From positions 336,701-400,700 of the forward strand of contig NZ_JACDIS010000005.1 of assembly GCF_013839525.1 (NCBI RefSeq): DNA of 64,000 bases. Reading direction: 5' to 3'. Every line of letters starts with the position of its first letter. Position 1 is the stretch's first letter. This DNA is from Chthonobacter rhizosphaerae (lineage in GTDB: Bacteria; Pseudomonadota; Alphaproteobacteria; Rhizobiales; Pleomorphomonadaceae). Below are positions 17,910-26,833 of this stretch, one piece after another. The notes below the pieces were generated by a model. It was given only the letters and a program-made list of their open reading frames with translations. It was not told the DNA's origin and made no database searches. The translations under genes were made by a program, and so were the position numbers.

Positions 17910-18017
17910 GGAAAAACTCCCGGATAAGACCGCCGCCACGATGCGGCAGCCGGTCGATGGCGGTCAAGCATCCTTGCCGCATGCCTCCTTCCGGATTGGT
18001 TACCAGCGTGGCGGATC

Positions 18018-18878
18018 TCAGGGCGTGTGGGTTTCCGGCACCAGCCAGTCGGCCCGGAAGCCGGCGCCCGGGCCGTCGGCCAGCCGCTCGGTCAGGTCCG
18101 GCAGGGCGGCCTCCGCCTCCGCCTTCAGCGTCCACGGCGGGTTCACCACCAGAAGGCCCGCGCCCGCCAGCGGCCCGATGCCGCCGGGCCGCCGCACCCA
18201 CTGGTCCAGGCGCAGCACCTTGGTCAGGCCGCTCTCCGCCACGTCCGCGTGGAAGCGCTGCACCGCGTCCAGGTGCTTCAACGGATACCAGGCGATGATC
18301 GTGCCGGTGGCGAACCGCCGGTCCGCGTCCTTCAGCGCCTGCAGCATCCGGTCGAACTCGCCCGCCTCCTCGAACGGCGGGTCGATCACCGTCAGGCCGC
18401 GCCGCTCGTGGGGCGGCAGCAGGCTGCGGGCGGCGGTGTAGCCGTCCTGGCGGGTCACCTTCACGCGCCGGTCGGCGGCGAAGCGCGCGGCCAGCTCGTC
18501 CGCGTCCTGCGGATGCAGTTCGTTGAACACGAACCGGTCCTGCCGCCGGCCGAGCGTGGCCGCGACGGTCGGCGAGCCCGGGTAGACGAGCAGGTCGTCG
18601 CCCCCGTTCACCGCCCGCAGCACCGTCCGCAGCGGCTCCAGGAAGTCGGCGAGCGCCGGACCCAGGCTCGCCCGCATCACGCGCCCGATCCCGCCCCGCC
18701 ATTCCCCCGTCCGCAGCGCCTCGTCCGACGCGAGGTCGTAGAGGCCGACGCCCGCGTGGGTGTCGATCACCCGGAAGGCGGCGTCCTTTTTGGAAAGGTG
18801 CACGAGAACGCGCGCCAGCACCGCGTGCTTCAGCACGTCGGCGAAATTCCCCGCGTGAAAGGCGTGACGATAGTTCAT
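18018..18878 (-). CDS. rlmJ: 23S rRNA A2030 N6-methyltransferase RlmJ
   Basis: 286-residue methyltransferase that modifies A2030 of 23S rRNA. The start MNYRHAFHAGNFADVLKHAV is diagnostic of the family. VIDTHAGVGLYDL is the SAM-binding region and LTVIDPPFEEAGEFDRM the catalytic DPPF motif. I chose the ATG at 18878; 12 further codons upstream are arginine-rich and atypical. It is upstream of the secreted-protein group but separated by about 110 bases. Confidence 0.95.
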   Translation of the reverse strand: MNYRHAFHAGNFADVLKHAVLARVLVHLSKKDAAFRVIDTHAGVGLYDLASDEALRTGEWRGGIGRVMRASLGPALADFLEPLRTVLRAVNGGDDLLVYPGSPTVAATLGRRQDRFVFNELHPQDADELAARFAADRRVKVTRQDGYTAARSLLPPHERRGLTVIDPPFEEAGEFDRMLQALKDADRRFATGTIIAWYPLKHLDAVQRFHADVAESGLTKVLRLDQWVRRPGGIGPLAGAGLLVVNPPWTLKAEAEAALPDLTERLADGPGAGFRADWLVPETHTP

Positions 18879-19031
18879 CGCGCAGCATCTACGCGCCGCG
18901 CGCCCCCCCGGCAAGGGCGCCCGCCCGCCCGGCCGCCTTCGTGCACCCCTTTGCCGCCCTTCCGTTCCTCGCCGCCCAGTGCTATGGCCGGCGGCGTGGC
19001 TTCGGTGGTCCGGGGCCGGGAGCCCGCATCC

Positions 19032-19406
19032 ATGCCGCGCCTGCTGCGGTCAGCGCTGAACCAGTGGACGGTCGTCGTCCTCGTCTGGGCCCTCGCGGTC
19101 CAGGCGATGGGGCTCGGCCTGATGCCGCCGGCCCGGGCCGGCAACGGGGCGACGTCGGAAATCTGCGCCGCCCATGCCGCCGGCGTCGAGCACCGCCATC
19201 CGGGCGGCGGCGATCCTCGCGACCACCGGCTCTGCTGCCTCGCCTGCCCCGGCGCGGCCGCCCTGCCGCCTGTGGAGCGCGCCGCGCTCGTCGCGCCCGC
19301 CTATCAGGACGACGCCGCGCGCGTCCTCCGCGTCCCGCGCTCGCACGCCCCGGCGCCGCCGCCGCACGTCCGTCCTTCCCCCAGGGCACCGCCGTCCGTC
19401 GCCTGA
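19032..19406 (+). CDS. DUF2946-like small His/Cys-rich protein
   Basis: About 124 residues (ATG at 19032; an in-frame ATG also exists at 18984). A hydrophobic N-terminal segment (TVVVLVWALAVQAMGLGLMP) is followed by a His/Cys cluster, EICAAHAAGVEHRHP then DHRLCCLACPG. This is the layout of DUF2946 proteins often found in copper loci. Its position directly upstream of the YcnI- and YcnJ-like genes fits a copper-handling role. The family name is assigned from this pattern, not from a search. Confidence 0.65.
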   Translation: MPRLLRSALNQWTVVVLVWALAVQAMGLGLMPPARAGNGATSEICAAHAAGVEHRHPGGGDPRDHRLCCLACPGAAALPPVERAALVAPAYQDDAARVLRVPRSHAPAPPPHVRPSPRAPPSVA

Positions 19407-19524
19407 TCGCGGCCCGCGAGCCCCAACATTCCCGCACCCCATCATCCGACGACGTCGAAGCCGGCCATCGGCCGGCAGGCCGTGCCCGTGCGGCCGGCCC
19501 GTCGTCCAGGTCAGGATTCAACTG

Positions 19525-20049
19525 ATGCGTTACTCTTTATCCGCCGCCGTTGCGGCGCTGCTCGCCTGCGCGGCGCCGTCCGCCGCCCACGTCTCCCTGG
19601 AGGTGAAGGAGGCGAAGGCCGGCTCCGCCTACAAGGCGGTGCTCCGGGTGCCCCATGGCTGCGACGGCGAGGCCACCTTGCGTGTCCGCGTCCGCGTCCC
19701 CGACGGCCTTTATTCGGTGAAGCCGATGCCGAAGGCCGGCTGGACCCTGGAGACCGTCACCGGACCCTATGCCCAGCCGTTCGACAACCATGGCACCACG
19801 GTGACGGAGGGCGTCCGCGAGATCGTCTGGACCGGCGAGCTGCAGGACGCCCACTACGACGAGTTCGTGTTTCGCGGCAGCCTGGCCAGGGGCCTCGCCG
19901 CGGGCTCGTTCCTCGCCATCCCGGTCGTCCAGGAATGCGCGAACGGGGCCGAGCGCTGGATCCAGGTTCCCGCCGAAGGCCAGTCGGCGGACGACCTGGA
20001 GAGGCCCGCCCCTATGCTCCGCATCCTGCCCGCCTCCGGCGGCCACTGA
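19525..20049 (+). CDS. YcnI-like copper-associated protein (DUF1775)
   Basis: 174-residue exported protein. After the signal peptide (AAVAALLACAAPSAA) the mature protein begins HVSLEVKEAKAGSAYKAVLR, with the N-terminal histidine that binds copper in YcnI-type proteins. Later motifs are VPHGCDGEATLRVRV, KAGWTLETVTGPY and VREIVWTGELQDAHYDEF, all DUF1775 features. It is between the DUF2946-like gene and the CopC/CopD fusion, as in Bacillus ycnI-ycnJ. The membrane tail found in some YcnI proteins is absent. Confidence 0.9.
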   Translation: MRYSLSAAVAALLACAAPSAAHVSLEVKEAKAGSAYKAVLRVPHGCDGEATLRVRVRVPDGLYSVKPMPKAGWTLETVTGPYAQPFDNHGTTVTEGVREIVWTGELQDAHYDEFVFRGSLARGLAAGSFLAIPVVQECANGAERWIQVPAEGQSADDLERPAPMLRILPASGGH

Positions 20050-20143
20050 CCGCGCCGGCGGCAGGCGACCGGCGTCCGGGCGGCGGCTCCGCCGCCCGGC
20101 TGGTCGCGCCTGCGGGTGCCCGCGGCTCTCGGGAGTATCCATC

Positions 20144-21826
20144 ATGCTCTTCGTCCGAACGGTCCGGCGTTCCGGCCGGCCGATCCGCCGGCCCGGCCCC
20201 GCGCGCCGCCTCGCCGGCCTCGTCGCGGTCTGGCTCGCGTTCGTCGCCGCCGCAGGGGTCGCAACCACCGGTCCCGCCTTGGCCCACGCGGCGCTCGTCC
20301 GGTCCGCCCCCGTGGATGGCGCCGTCCTGCAAACCGCCCCGGAGGCGGTCCACCTCGTCTTCACGGAGCCGGTCTCCGCGCTCGTCGTCCGGCTCCTCGC
20401 GCCGCGGGGCGATCCGGTCGACCTCGCCGCCACGACCAGTGAGGCGACGCTCGCCGCCCGTCTGCCGAAGGGGCTCGGCCCCGGTTCGCACACGGTCGTC
20501 TGGCGGGTGATCTCGGCGGACGGCCACCCGATCGGCGGCACCCTGGTGTTCTCGATCGGCGCGCCGTCCGCCGTGCCCGAAGCGGGTCCGCAGCGCCGCT
20601 TCGGCGCTCTCCTTTGGGCCGCGCGAGCGCTTTTCACGGCGGGGCTTCTCCTCGCCGTCGGCGTCGCCCTGGCCCGTGCCGTCTGCGGGGCCGCCACGGC
20701 CGGCTCCCGCCGGATCGTCGCCGCCGCCGCGGCGGTCGGCACCCTCTCCGGGATCCTCCTGGTCGGCTTGTCCGGGGTGGAGGTGCTCGGCGCCGGCCCG
20801 GCGGCGCTCCGCGATCCCGCGATCTGGCTCGCGGGCGGCCAGGGTTCGCTCGCCCGCGCCGTCGTCCTCGGGTTGGCGGCGCTCGCGGCCGCCGTGCTGT
20901 CGCTCCGGCCCGCGCCCGCGATGGGCGACGCCGGACGGCCGCGCCGTCATGCCGCCGTCGGGCTCGCGGTCGTCGGCCTCGGCCTCGCGGCGGCGGCCTT
21001 CGCGGTCACCGGCCACGCCGCGTCGGCCCCGCCATCCTGGCTCTTCGCCCCGCTCGTCGCCGCCCACGCGGTCGCCGCCGCGCTCTGGATCGGCGGCCTC
21101 GCGGCGCTTGCGGCGGCATTCGGGCCGGGCGCGGAGGCCGGCGCCGCGCGCGTCCGCCTTCTCAAGGCCTTCGCGGTCGCCGGCCCGGTCGCCATCGTGC
21201 TGCTCGTCGTCTCCGGCGGCGCGGTGGCGGTCCGTCAGGTGGAGCGGCCGGAAGCGCTCCTCGGCACCGACTATGGCCGCGTTCTCGTCGCCAAGCTGGT
21301 CATGGTCGGCCTCATGCTGGCGCTTGCCGCGGCCAACCGCTGGCGCCTGGTCGCCCCGGCCGGGAGTAGCCGGGCGCCCGCCGCCCTGCGCGTCACGGTC
21401 GGCGCCGAACTCCTCCTCGCGGTCGCCGTCCTGGCGGTCGTCGGGCTGTGGCGGTTCACGCCTCCGCCGCGCGCCCTCCATGCCGCCGCGCCGGTGATCG
21501 TCCGCCTGGACGGGCCGGCCATGGCCGCCGAGGTCACCGCCACGCCCGGCCGCGCCGGCCCGGTGCGGCTCGCCATCGTGCTGTCTACGCCGGACGGTCG
21601 TCCCGTGGAGCCCCTGGAGGTGACCGTCGAGGCGGTGCAGCCGGACGCCGGTCTCGGACCGATCCGACGCCCGGCGACCCGGTCCGGCGGCGCCTATGCG
21701 GTCCACGACCTCGTCCTGCCGGCGGCCGGACCGTGGCAGGTCACCGTCCGGGCGCTTCTCACCCCGTTCGACGAGGCGGTCGCCTCCGGGTCCCTGCCGA
21801 TCGCCGGGGCAACCCCGCCGAGATGA
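20144..21826 (+). CDS. CopC-CopD fusion, YcnJ-like copper importer
   Basis: 560-residue inner-membrane protein. After a signal-like segment comes a CopC domain starting HAALVRSAPVDGAVLQTAPE and ending ISADGHPIGGTLVFSIG, with copper-ligand His residues at both ends. About eight membrane helices of a CopD domain follow (for example FAPLVAAHAVAAALWIGGLA and VLVAKLVMVGLMLALAAANR). A C-terminal periplasmic YtkA/FixH-like domain ends the protein. Together with the YcnI-like gene upstream it should move copper into the cytoplasm. Confidence 0.9.
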   Translation: MLFVRTVRRSGRPIRRPGPARRLAGLVAVWLAFVAAAGVATTGPALAHAALVRSAPVDGAVLQTAPEAVHLVFTEPVSALVVRLLAPRGDPVDLAATTSEATLAARLPKGLGPGSHTVVWRVISADGHPIGGTLVFSIGAPSAVPEAGPQRRFGALLWAARALFTAGLLLAVGVALARAVCGAATAGSRRIVAAAAAVGTLSGILLVGLSGVEVLGAGPAALRDPAIWLAGGQGSLARAVVLGLAALAAAVLSLRPAPAMGDAGRPRRHAAVGLAVVGLGLAAAAFAVTGHAASAPPSWLFAPLVAAHAVAAALWIGGLAALAAAFGPGAEAGAARVRLLKAFAVAGPVAIVLLVVSGGAVAVRQVERPEALLGTDYGRVLVAKLVMVGLMLALAAANRWRLVAPAGSSRAPAALRVTVGAELLLAVAVLAVVGLWRFTPPPRALHAAAPVIVRLDGPAMAAEVTATPGRAGPVRLAIVLSTPDGRPVEPLEVTVEAVQPDAGLGPIRRPATRSGGAYAVHDLVLPAAGPWQVTVRALLTPFDEAVASGSLPIAGATPPR

Positions 21827-21951
21827 ATGGAGAATGAACGAGGGGTTCAGAGCCCCTACAGTAGGCGTATGCTGAAACTCGGCTCATCGAGACGCGTTTT
21901 ACCGGGCAAGACGGGCTTTCGCCCGTTCGGCTCCCCGGGGAGGTGTTAGTC

Positions 21952-22710
21952 ATGAAGTCCTATCTCTTTGCAGCCCTCGTGGCGCTCGGGGTTGTCGCCC
22001 TGCCGGCCGGCGCCTCGGCGGATCCCGGCTATACGACCGGCGACGTCAATCTGCGCGCCGGTCCCGGCACCAACTATCCGCGCATCGCGGTGGTCCGGCG
22101 AGGCTCGTCCGTGGAGATCCACGGCTGTCTGCGCGGCTACAGCTGGTGCGACGTCTCCGTCGGCTACGAGCGCGGCTGGATCTCGTCCCGCTACCTCGAC
22201 CGCTTCTACGACGACCGTCAGGTCTACGTGCCGCAGCCGCGCTACTACCGGCCGCCGGTGGTGACCTTCGGCTTCGGCTACTGGGACCGGCACTACCGCG
22301 ACCGCGACTTCTACCGCTACCGCGAGCGCTGGGACCGCGACGGGCGTCGCGACCGCGACTGGGACCGCGACCGCGACTGGCGCCGAGACCGCGATTGGGA
22401 CCGCGACCGCGATCGCGACTGGGACCGTGATCGCGACCGCGATCGGGACCGCTGGGAGCGCGAACGCGCCGAGCGGGAGCGCGACCGGGAGCGTGACCGC
22501 GAACGCGCCCAGCGCGAGCGCGAACGGGATCGGGAGCGCGATCAGGCCCGCCGCGAGCGGGAACGCGAACGCGAGCAGGCCGCCCGCGAGCGGGACCGCG
22601 ATCGGGACCGCGGCCGCGACCGGGACCGCGATCGGGACCGCGACGACAACCGCCGCGGCTTCGACAACGACGGCGGCGTGCCGTGCCCCGTCGGCCAGCG
22701 CTGCGACTGA
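21952..22710 (+). CDS. SH3-domain protein with long Arg/Asp-rich tail
   Basis: 252-residue exported protein. The signal peptide is MKSYLFAALVALGVVALPAG. A bacterial SH3 domain follows (about 25-85: TTGDVNLRAGPGTNYPRIAV, then RRGSSVEIHGCLRGYSWCDV, then YERGWISSRYLDRFY), which typically binds cell-wall peptides. Roughly residues 110-235 are nearly pure Arg/Asp/Glu repeats (RDRDWDRDRDW, then RERERDRER). The end is PCPVGQRCD. GGGGAGG precedes the ATG at 21952; an in-frame ATG lies at 21943. The repeat DNA is prone to slippage. Confidence 0.85.
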   Translation: MKSYLFAALVALGVVALPAGASADPGYTTGDVNLRAGPGTNYPRIAVVRRGSSVEIHGCLRGYSWCDVSVGYERGWISSRYLDRFYDDRQVYVPQPRYYRPPVVTFGFGYWDRHYRDRDFYRYRERWDRDGRRDRDWDRDRDWRRDRDWDRDRDRDWDRDRDRDRDRWERERAERERDRERDRERAQRERERDRERDQARREREREREQAARERDRDRDRGRDRDRDRDRDDNRRGFDNDGGVPCPVGQRCD

Positions 22711-22787
22711 CCGATCTCCGGTCGGCGGCCCACCGGGCGGGTCCCTGACCGGACCCGCTTCACCGCCGTCGCGCCGGCTCCCCCGCC

Positions 22788-22839
22788 GGCGACCCCGGCC
22801 ATCGCCGGCGACCCCGGCCATCGCCGGCGACCCCGGCCG
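22788..22839. repeat. 19-bp tandem repeat upstream of uvrB
   Basis: GGCGACCCCGGCCATCGCC starts at 22788 and 22807, with a partial third copy at 22826. It lies in the gap before uvrB. Confidence 0.8.
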
Positions 22840-22925
22840 CATTCCTGACCGGATCTGTCAGCAGACCATCGACCCGGCCCCTGGGCGGCTCTTGCCATCC
22901 CGGGGCCGAACGTCAACATAGGGGC

Positions 22926-25706
22926 ATGGCTTCCAAGACCCGCTCCACCGCCCCCCGTCCGTCCGTCGAGGGCGCCGCCGATCCGTCTCCCGCCGAGGGC
23001 GCCGGCCCGCCGGTCACGAACGGCTTCGGCGAAGCGCCCCAGGCTGCCTACGGGGCCGCGTCGCCCGTGCCGGGCACGTCCGTGGCCGACTGGCTCACGG
23101 ACGTCGCCGGCGCGGACCTCGTCGGCCTGGAGCCGAGCGCCACTCCCGTCGCCGAGCCCGCCCGCAAGCCCCGCGCCGCCCGTCCTGCGGCCGAGAAGGC
23201 CACCCCCGACAAGCCCGCCCCCGACAAGCCCGCGAAGCCCACGCGCTCCGCGCGCGGCACGTCCATGGGCGCCTCCACGGACCCGAAGGCGCGCGCCAAG
23301 GGCGGCCTCAACCCGGTCGCCGGCATGTCCATCAGCCTGGAGGACGCCGCGGCGCTGCCGCCCGGCGGCGTCACCGCCACGGTGAAGGCCTTGGAGGAGC
23401 TCATCCAGGGCGGCCGCGACCTCTTTCGCGACGGCAAGATGTGGACGCCCCACCGGCCCGAGCGCCCGCAGAAGTCCGAAGGCGGCATCCGCTTCGAGGT
23501 CAAATCCGCCTACGAGCCCAAGGGCGACCAGCCCACCGCCATCGCCGAGCTGGTCGAGGGCATCGAGGGCCAGGAGCGCACCCAGGTCCTCCTCGGCGTC
23601 ACCGGCTCCGGCAAGACCTTCACCATGGCCAAGGTCATCGAGGCCACCAACCGGCCGGCGCTCATCCTCGCGCCGAACAAGACGCTCGCCGCCCAGCTCT
23701 ACGGCGAGTTCAAGTCCTTCTTCCCGGACAACGCCGTCGAGTACTTCGTCTCCTACTACGACTACTACCAGCCGGAGGCTTACGTCCCGCGCACGGACAC
23801 CTACATCGAGAAGGAGTCCTCCATCAACGAGCAGATCGACCGGATGCGCCACGCCGCCACCCGCGCCCTGCTCGAGCGCGACGACGTCATCATCGTGGCG
23901 TCCGTGTCGTGCATCTACGGCATCGGGTCGGTGGAAACCTACACGGCCATGACGTTCAGCCTGGAGCTCGGCGAGCGCATCGACCAGCGCCAGCTCCTCG
24001 CCGACCTGGTCGCCCTCCAGTACAAGCGCCAGGACATCGGCTTCGTGCGCGGCACCTTCCGGGTGCGCGGCGACACGGTGGAGATCTTCCCGGCCCACTT
24101 GGAGGACCGCGCCTGGCGCGTCTCCCTGTTCGGCGACGAGATCGAGGGCATCACCGAGTTCGACCCGCTCACCGGCCAGAAGACGTCCGACCTGAAGTTC
24201 GTCAAGGTCTACGCCAACTCCCACTACGTCACGCCGAAGCCGACCCTCGCCCAGGCCATGAAGTCCATCAAGGAGGAGCTGAAGCACCGCTTGGAGGAGC
24301 TCTACGCCCACGGCCGCCTCCTGGAGGCCCAGCGCCTCGAACAGCGCACGATGTTCGATCTGGAGATGATGGAGGCCACCGGCGCCTGCGCCGGCATCGA
24401 GAACTACTCGCGCTATCTCACCGGCCGCGCCCCCGGCGAGCCGCCGCCGACCCTGTTCGAATACCTGCCGGACAACGCCCTCGTGTTCCTGGACGAGAGC
24501 CACATCACCGTCAGCCAGATCGGCGCCATGTACCGGGGCGACTTCCGCCGCAAGGCGACGCTCGCCGAATACGGCTTCCGCCTGCCGTCCTGCATGGACA
24601 ACCGGCCGCTCCGCTTCGAGGAGTGGGACGCCATGCGGCCGCAGACCATTGCGGTCTCCGCCACCCCGGCGGCGTGGGAGCTGGAACAGTCCGGCGGCAC
24701 CTTCGCCGAGCAGGTCATCCGCCCCACCGGCCTCGTCGACCCGGAGGTGGAGATCCGCCCCGCCAAGACCCAGGTGGACGACCTCCTCGGCGAGGTCCGC
24801 CAGGTCGCCCAGGCCGGCTACCGCACCCTCGTCACCGTGCTCACCAAGCGCATGGCCGAGGACCTCACCGAGTATCTCCACGAGCACGGCGTCCGGGTCC
24901 GCTACATGCACTCGGACATCGACACCCTGGAGCGCATCGAGATCCTGCGCGACCTGCGCCTCGGCGCCTTCGACGTCCTCGTCGGCATCAACCTCCTGCG
25001 CGAGGGCCTCGACATTCCGGAGTGCGCCCTCGTCGCCATCCTGGACGCCGACAAGGAGGGCTTCCTGCGTTCGGAACGCTCCCTCATCCAGACCATCGGC
25101 CGCGCCGCCCGCAACGTGGAGGGCCGCGTCATCCTCTACGCCGACCAGATGACCGGCTCCATGACCGCCGCCATGGCCGAGACCGAGCGCCGCCGCGAGA
25201 AGCAGCTCGCCTACAACGCCGCCCACGGCATCACGCCGGAGAGCGTCAAGCGCCAGATCGGCGACATCCTCCAGTCGGTTTACGAGCAGGACCACGTCAC
25301 CGTGGACGCCGGCTTCGCCGAGGAGGGCGCCCTCGTCGGCCACAACCTCAAGGCCCACATGGCGGACCTGGAAAAGCGCATGCGCGAAGCCGCCGCCAAC
25401 CTCGAATTCGAAACCGCCGCGCGCCTGCGCGACGAACTGAAACGCCTCCAAGCCGCCGAACTCGTCGTCAGCGACGACCCCCTGGCCAGGCAAGTCGACG
25501 TGGACAACGCCGGCGGCGGCTTCAGCGGCGACCGCAAGTACGGCAACGCCGGCAACCTGCCGCCGAGCCGGGTGCGGAAGAACACCCTGGACGAGATGAC
25601 GGTGGGGCGGACGGAAGTGCCGGTGGGCGGGGAGAGGCCGAAGCGGCCGAGCCCAAGCACGGCGGCGGGAACGATTGCTGGAAAGAAGGGGCGAAGGGGG
25701 CGGTAA
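22926..25706 (+). CDS. uvrB: UvrABC system protein B, N-terminally extended
   Basis: 926-residue nucleotide-excision-repair helicase that verifies damage with UvrA and recruits UvrC. The first 190 residues are a Pro/Ala/Lys-rich extension, beyond the usual protein of about 670 residues. The core starts [20 protein letters not shown], with Walker A GVTGSGKT (Lys230). The beta-hairpin region [20 protein letters not shown], Walker B VFLDESH and motif [17 protein letters not shown] follow. A UVR motif lies near residue 820 ([20 protein letters not shown]). No GTTC-N7-GTTC SOS box was seen upstream. Confidence 0.96.
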   Translation: MASKTRSTAPRPSVEGAADPSPAEGAGPPVTNGFGEAPQAAYGAASPVPGTSVADWLTDVAGADLVGLEPSATPVAEPARKPRAARPAAEKATPDKPAPDKPAKPTRSARGTSMGASTDPKARAKGGLNPVAGMSISLEDAAALPPGGVTATVKALEELIQGGRDLFRDGKMWTPHRPERPQKSEGGIRFEVKSAYEPKGDQPTAIAELVEGIEGQERTQVLLGVTGSGKTFTMAKVIEATNRPALILAPNKTLAAQLYGEFKSFFPDNAVEYFVSYYDYYQPEAYVPRTDTYIEKESSINEQIDRMRHAATRALLERDDVIIVASVSCIYGIGSVETYTAMTFSLELGERIDQRQLLADLVALQYKRQDIGFVRGTFRVRGDTVEIFPAHLEDRAWRVSLFGDEIEGITEFDPLTGQKTSDLKFVKVYANSHYVTPKPTLAQAMKSIKEELKHRLEELYAHGRLLEAQRLEQRTMFDLEMMEATGACAGIENYSRYLTGRAPGEPPPTLFEYLPDNALVFLDESHITVSQIGAMYRGDFRRKATLAEYGFRLPSCMDNRPLRFEEWDAMRPQTIAVSATPAAWELEQSGGTFAEQVIRPTGLVDPEVEIRPAKTQVDDLLGEVRQVAQAGYRTLVTVLTKRMAEDLTEYLHEHGVRVRYMHSDIDTLERIEILRDLRLGAFDVLVGINLLREGLDIPECALVAILDADKEGFLRSERSLIQTIGRAARNVEGRVILYADQMTGSMTAAMAETERRREKQLAYNAAHGITPESVKRQIGDILQSVYEQDHVTVDAGFAEEGALVGHNLKAHMADLEKRMREAAANLEFETAARLRDELKRLQAAELVVSDDPLARQVDVDNAGGGFSGDRKYGNAGNLPPSRVRKNTLDEMTVGRTEVPVGGERPKRPSPSTAAGTIAGKKGRRGR

Positions 25707-25753
25707 CCGGCCGAGCCGTCCGCCCCTAACCCCTGCTTTCGCTTTCGTGATTC

Positions 25754-25909
25754 CGCCTACCCCCTCCGCCGTCCCTTCCCGCCTATCCCCTCCGCGGTCC
25801 CTTCCCGCCTATCCCCTCCGCGGTCATTTCCCGCCTACCCCCTCCGCCGTCCCTTCCCGCCTATCCCCTCCGCGGTCACTTCCCGCCTACCCCCTCCACC
25901 GTCATGGTC
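25754..25909. repeat. 26-bp tandem repeat, six copies
   Basis: Units with the core CGCCTACCCCCTCCG start at 25754, 25780, 25806, 25832, 25858 and 25884, exactly 26 bp apart with no spacers. Copies differ at a few positions (CTAC/CTAT, GCC/GCG). The last unit runs into the GGTCCG hairpin. Confidence 0.9.
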
Positions 25910-25924
25910 CGCGAAGGCGGACCA
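25905..25924. repeat. Dispersed hairpin element, copy 4
   Basis: TGGTCCGC / GCGGACCA stem with loop GAAG, flanked by CGTCA and CCCACGC as in copies 1 and 6. Confidence 0.75.
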
Positions 25925-26025
25925 CCCACGCCTTTTTCGACCGCGCCGCCCGCAGTCCGAACACCCACCAACCCCCGAACAGTCCGCCTTCGCGGGCCTT
26001 GGCGCCTAAGGCCGATGGCGCGCCT

Positions 26026-26340
26026 TCATGCCCCAGTTCCTCGATTCTCCCCAACCAACTCGCCCCACAGATCCTCCCACTCCGGGTTTTCCTCCAGGAT
26101 CAACCGCACCTTCCACGCTCTCAGCCACGTCTTGATCCGTTTCTCCCGGTGGATCGCGTCGCGAATGTCCTCGTGGCGTTCGTACCAGATGAGGCGCTTG
26201 CAGCCGTACTTGCGCGTGAACCCGGGCACGGTCCCTTTCCGGTGCTCGAACACCCGTCGCACCAGATCATTGGTCACGCCGGTGTAGAGAACCCCGTTCG
26301 GCCTGTTCGTGACGATATAGACCCAGTCGCCGCGTTCCAT
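26026..26340 (-). CDS. GIY-YIG nuclease family protein
   Basis: 104-residue single-domain GIY-YIG protein of the UvrC-N/YhbQ-like type. VYIVTNRPNGVLYTGVTNDL provides the two catalytic-strand motifs (VYIV and LYTGVT). RRVFEHRKGTVPGFTRKYG carries the conserved Arg/His, and REKRIKTWLRAWKVRLIL the following helix with its Glu. The ATG at 26340 gives the normal family size. The frame stays open upstream only because of the 39-bp repeats. Function of these stand-alone domains is generally unproven. Confidence 0.9.
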   Translation of the reverse strand: MERGDWVYIVTNRPNGVLYTGVTNDLVRRVFEHRKGTVPGFTRKYGCKRLIWYERHEDIRDAIHREKRIKTWLRAWKVRLILEENPEWEDLWGELVGENRGTGA

Positions 26341-26389
26341 GGTTGAACTGTCGCAGAATTGGTGAGGATGATCGAGAAAAATGCGTAGG

Positions 26390-26409
26390 TGGTCCGCCTT
26401 CGCGGACCA
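26390..26409. repeat. Dispersed hairpin element, copy 5
   Basis: TGGTCCGC / GCGGACCA with loop CTTC, preceded by ATGCGTAGG. It leads directly into the first 39-bp array. Confidence 0.75.
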
Positions 26410-26522
26410 TGACGGTCGAGGTGCGAAGATGTCCGCCTCCACGAACCGTGACGGTCGAGGTGCGAAGATGTCCGCCGTCGCGGACCATGACGGTCGTGGT
26501 GCGAGGAGGGGCGGCGCGCTAC
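26406..26522. repeat. 39-bp direct repeat, array A (three copies)
   Basis: Units begin ACCATGACGGTCGAGGTGCG at 26406, 26445 (ACCGTGAC variant) and 26484, exactly 39 bp apart and contiguous. The third is diverged after the first 20 bases. Confidence 0.85.
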
Positions 26523-26586
26523 CGCCCACCGCCACCATCGCCGGCCAGCCGCATCTGCTCCTCCCCACCCACCCCCTCCACCGTCA

Positions 26587-26607
26587 TGGTCCGGTTCATC
26601 CGGACCA
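26587..26607. repeat. Dispersed hairpin element, copy 6
   Basis: TGGTCCGG / CCGGACCA with loop TTCAT and flanks CGTCA / CCCACGC, practically identical to copy 1 at 4921. Confidence 0.8.
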
Positions 26608-26660
26608 CCCACGCCTTTGCCCGGCCGCACGCTCCTGCTCCCGCACGCCGAATGCGTAGG

Positions 26661-26680
26661 TGGTCCGCCTTCGCGGACCA
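26661..26680. repeat. Dispersed hairpin element, copy 7
   Basis: TGGTCCGC / GCGGACCA with loop CTTC, preceded by ATGCGTAGG as in copy 5. It leads directly into the second 39-bp array. Confidence 0.8.
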
Positions 26681-26833
26681 TGACGGTCGAGCTGCGAAGA
26701 TGTCCGCCTCCACGAACCATGACTGTCGAGGTGCGAAGATGTCCGCCTCCACAAACCATGACGGTCGAGGTGCGTAGCGGATGCGCCTCCACAAACCATG
26801 ACGGTCGAGGTGCGAAGAGGGCCACCCCCGCCA
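26677..26833. repeat. 39-bp direct repeat, array B (four copies)
   Basis: Units begin ACCATGAC at 26677, 26716, 26755 and 26795 (spacings 39, 39, 40), the same unit as array A. They are contiguous, with no variable spacers, so this is not a CRISPR. Confidence 0.85.

Larger units (their letters stand above)
25707..26025. other. Repeat-filled gap between uvrB and the GIY-YIG gene
   Basis: 319 bases between convergent genes. It consists mainly of the 26-bp tandem repeat (25754-25909) and one GGTCCG hairpin (25905-25924), followed by about 100 bases where I see nothing. Confidence 0.7.

Noticed and set aside
16780..18888. 702-codon minus-strand frame ending in RNase T2
   Set aside because: Only the last 230 codons have family motifs; the upstream part is rlmJ and the small secreted gene read in the wrong frame.
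22711..22925. LexA-type SOS box upstream of uvrB
   Set aside because: Only a single GAAC half-site is visible; the GTTC-N7-GTTC pattern of alphaproteobacteria is not present.
26406..26833. Possible CRISPR array
   Set aside because: The 39-bp units are contiguous with no variable spacers, and no cas genes lie nearby.
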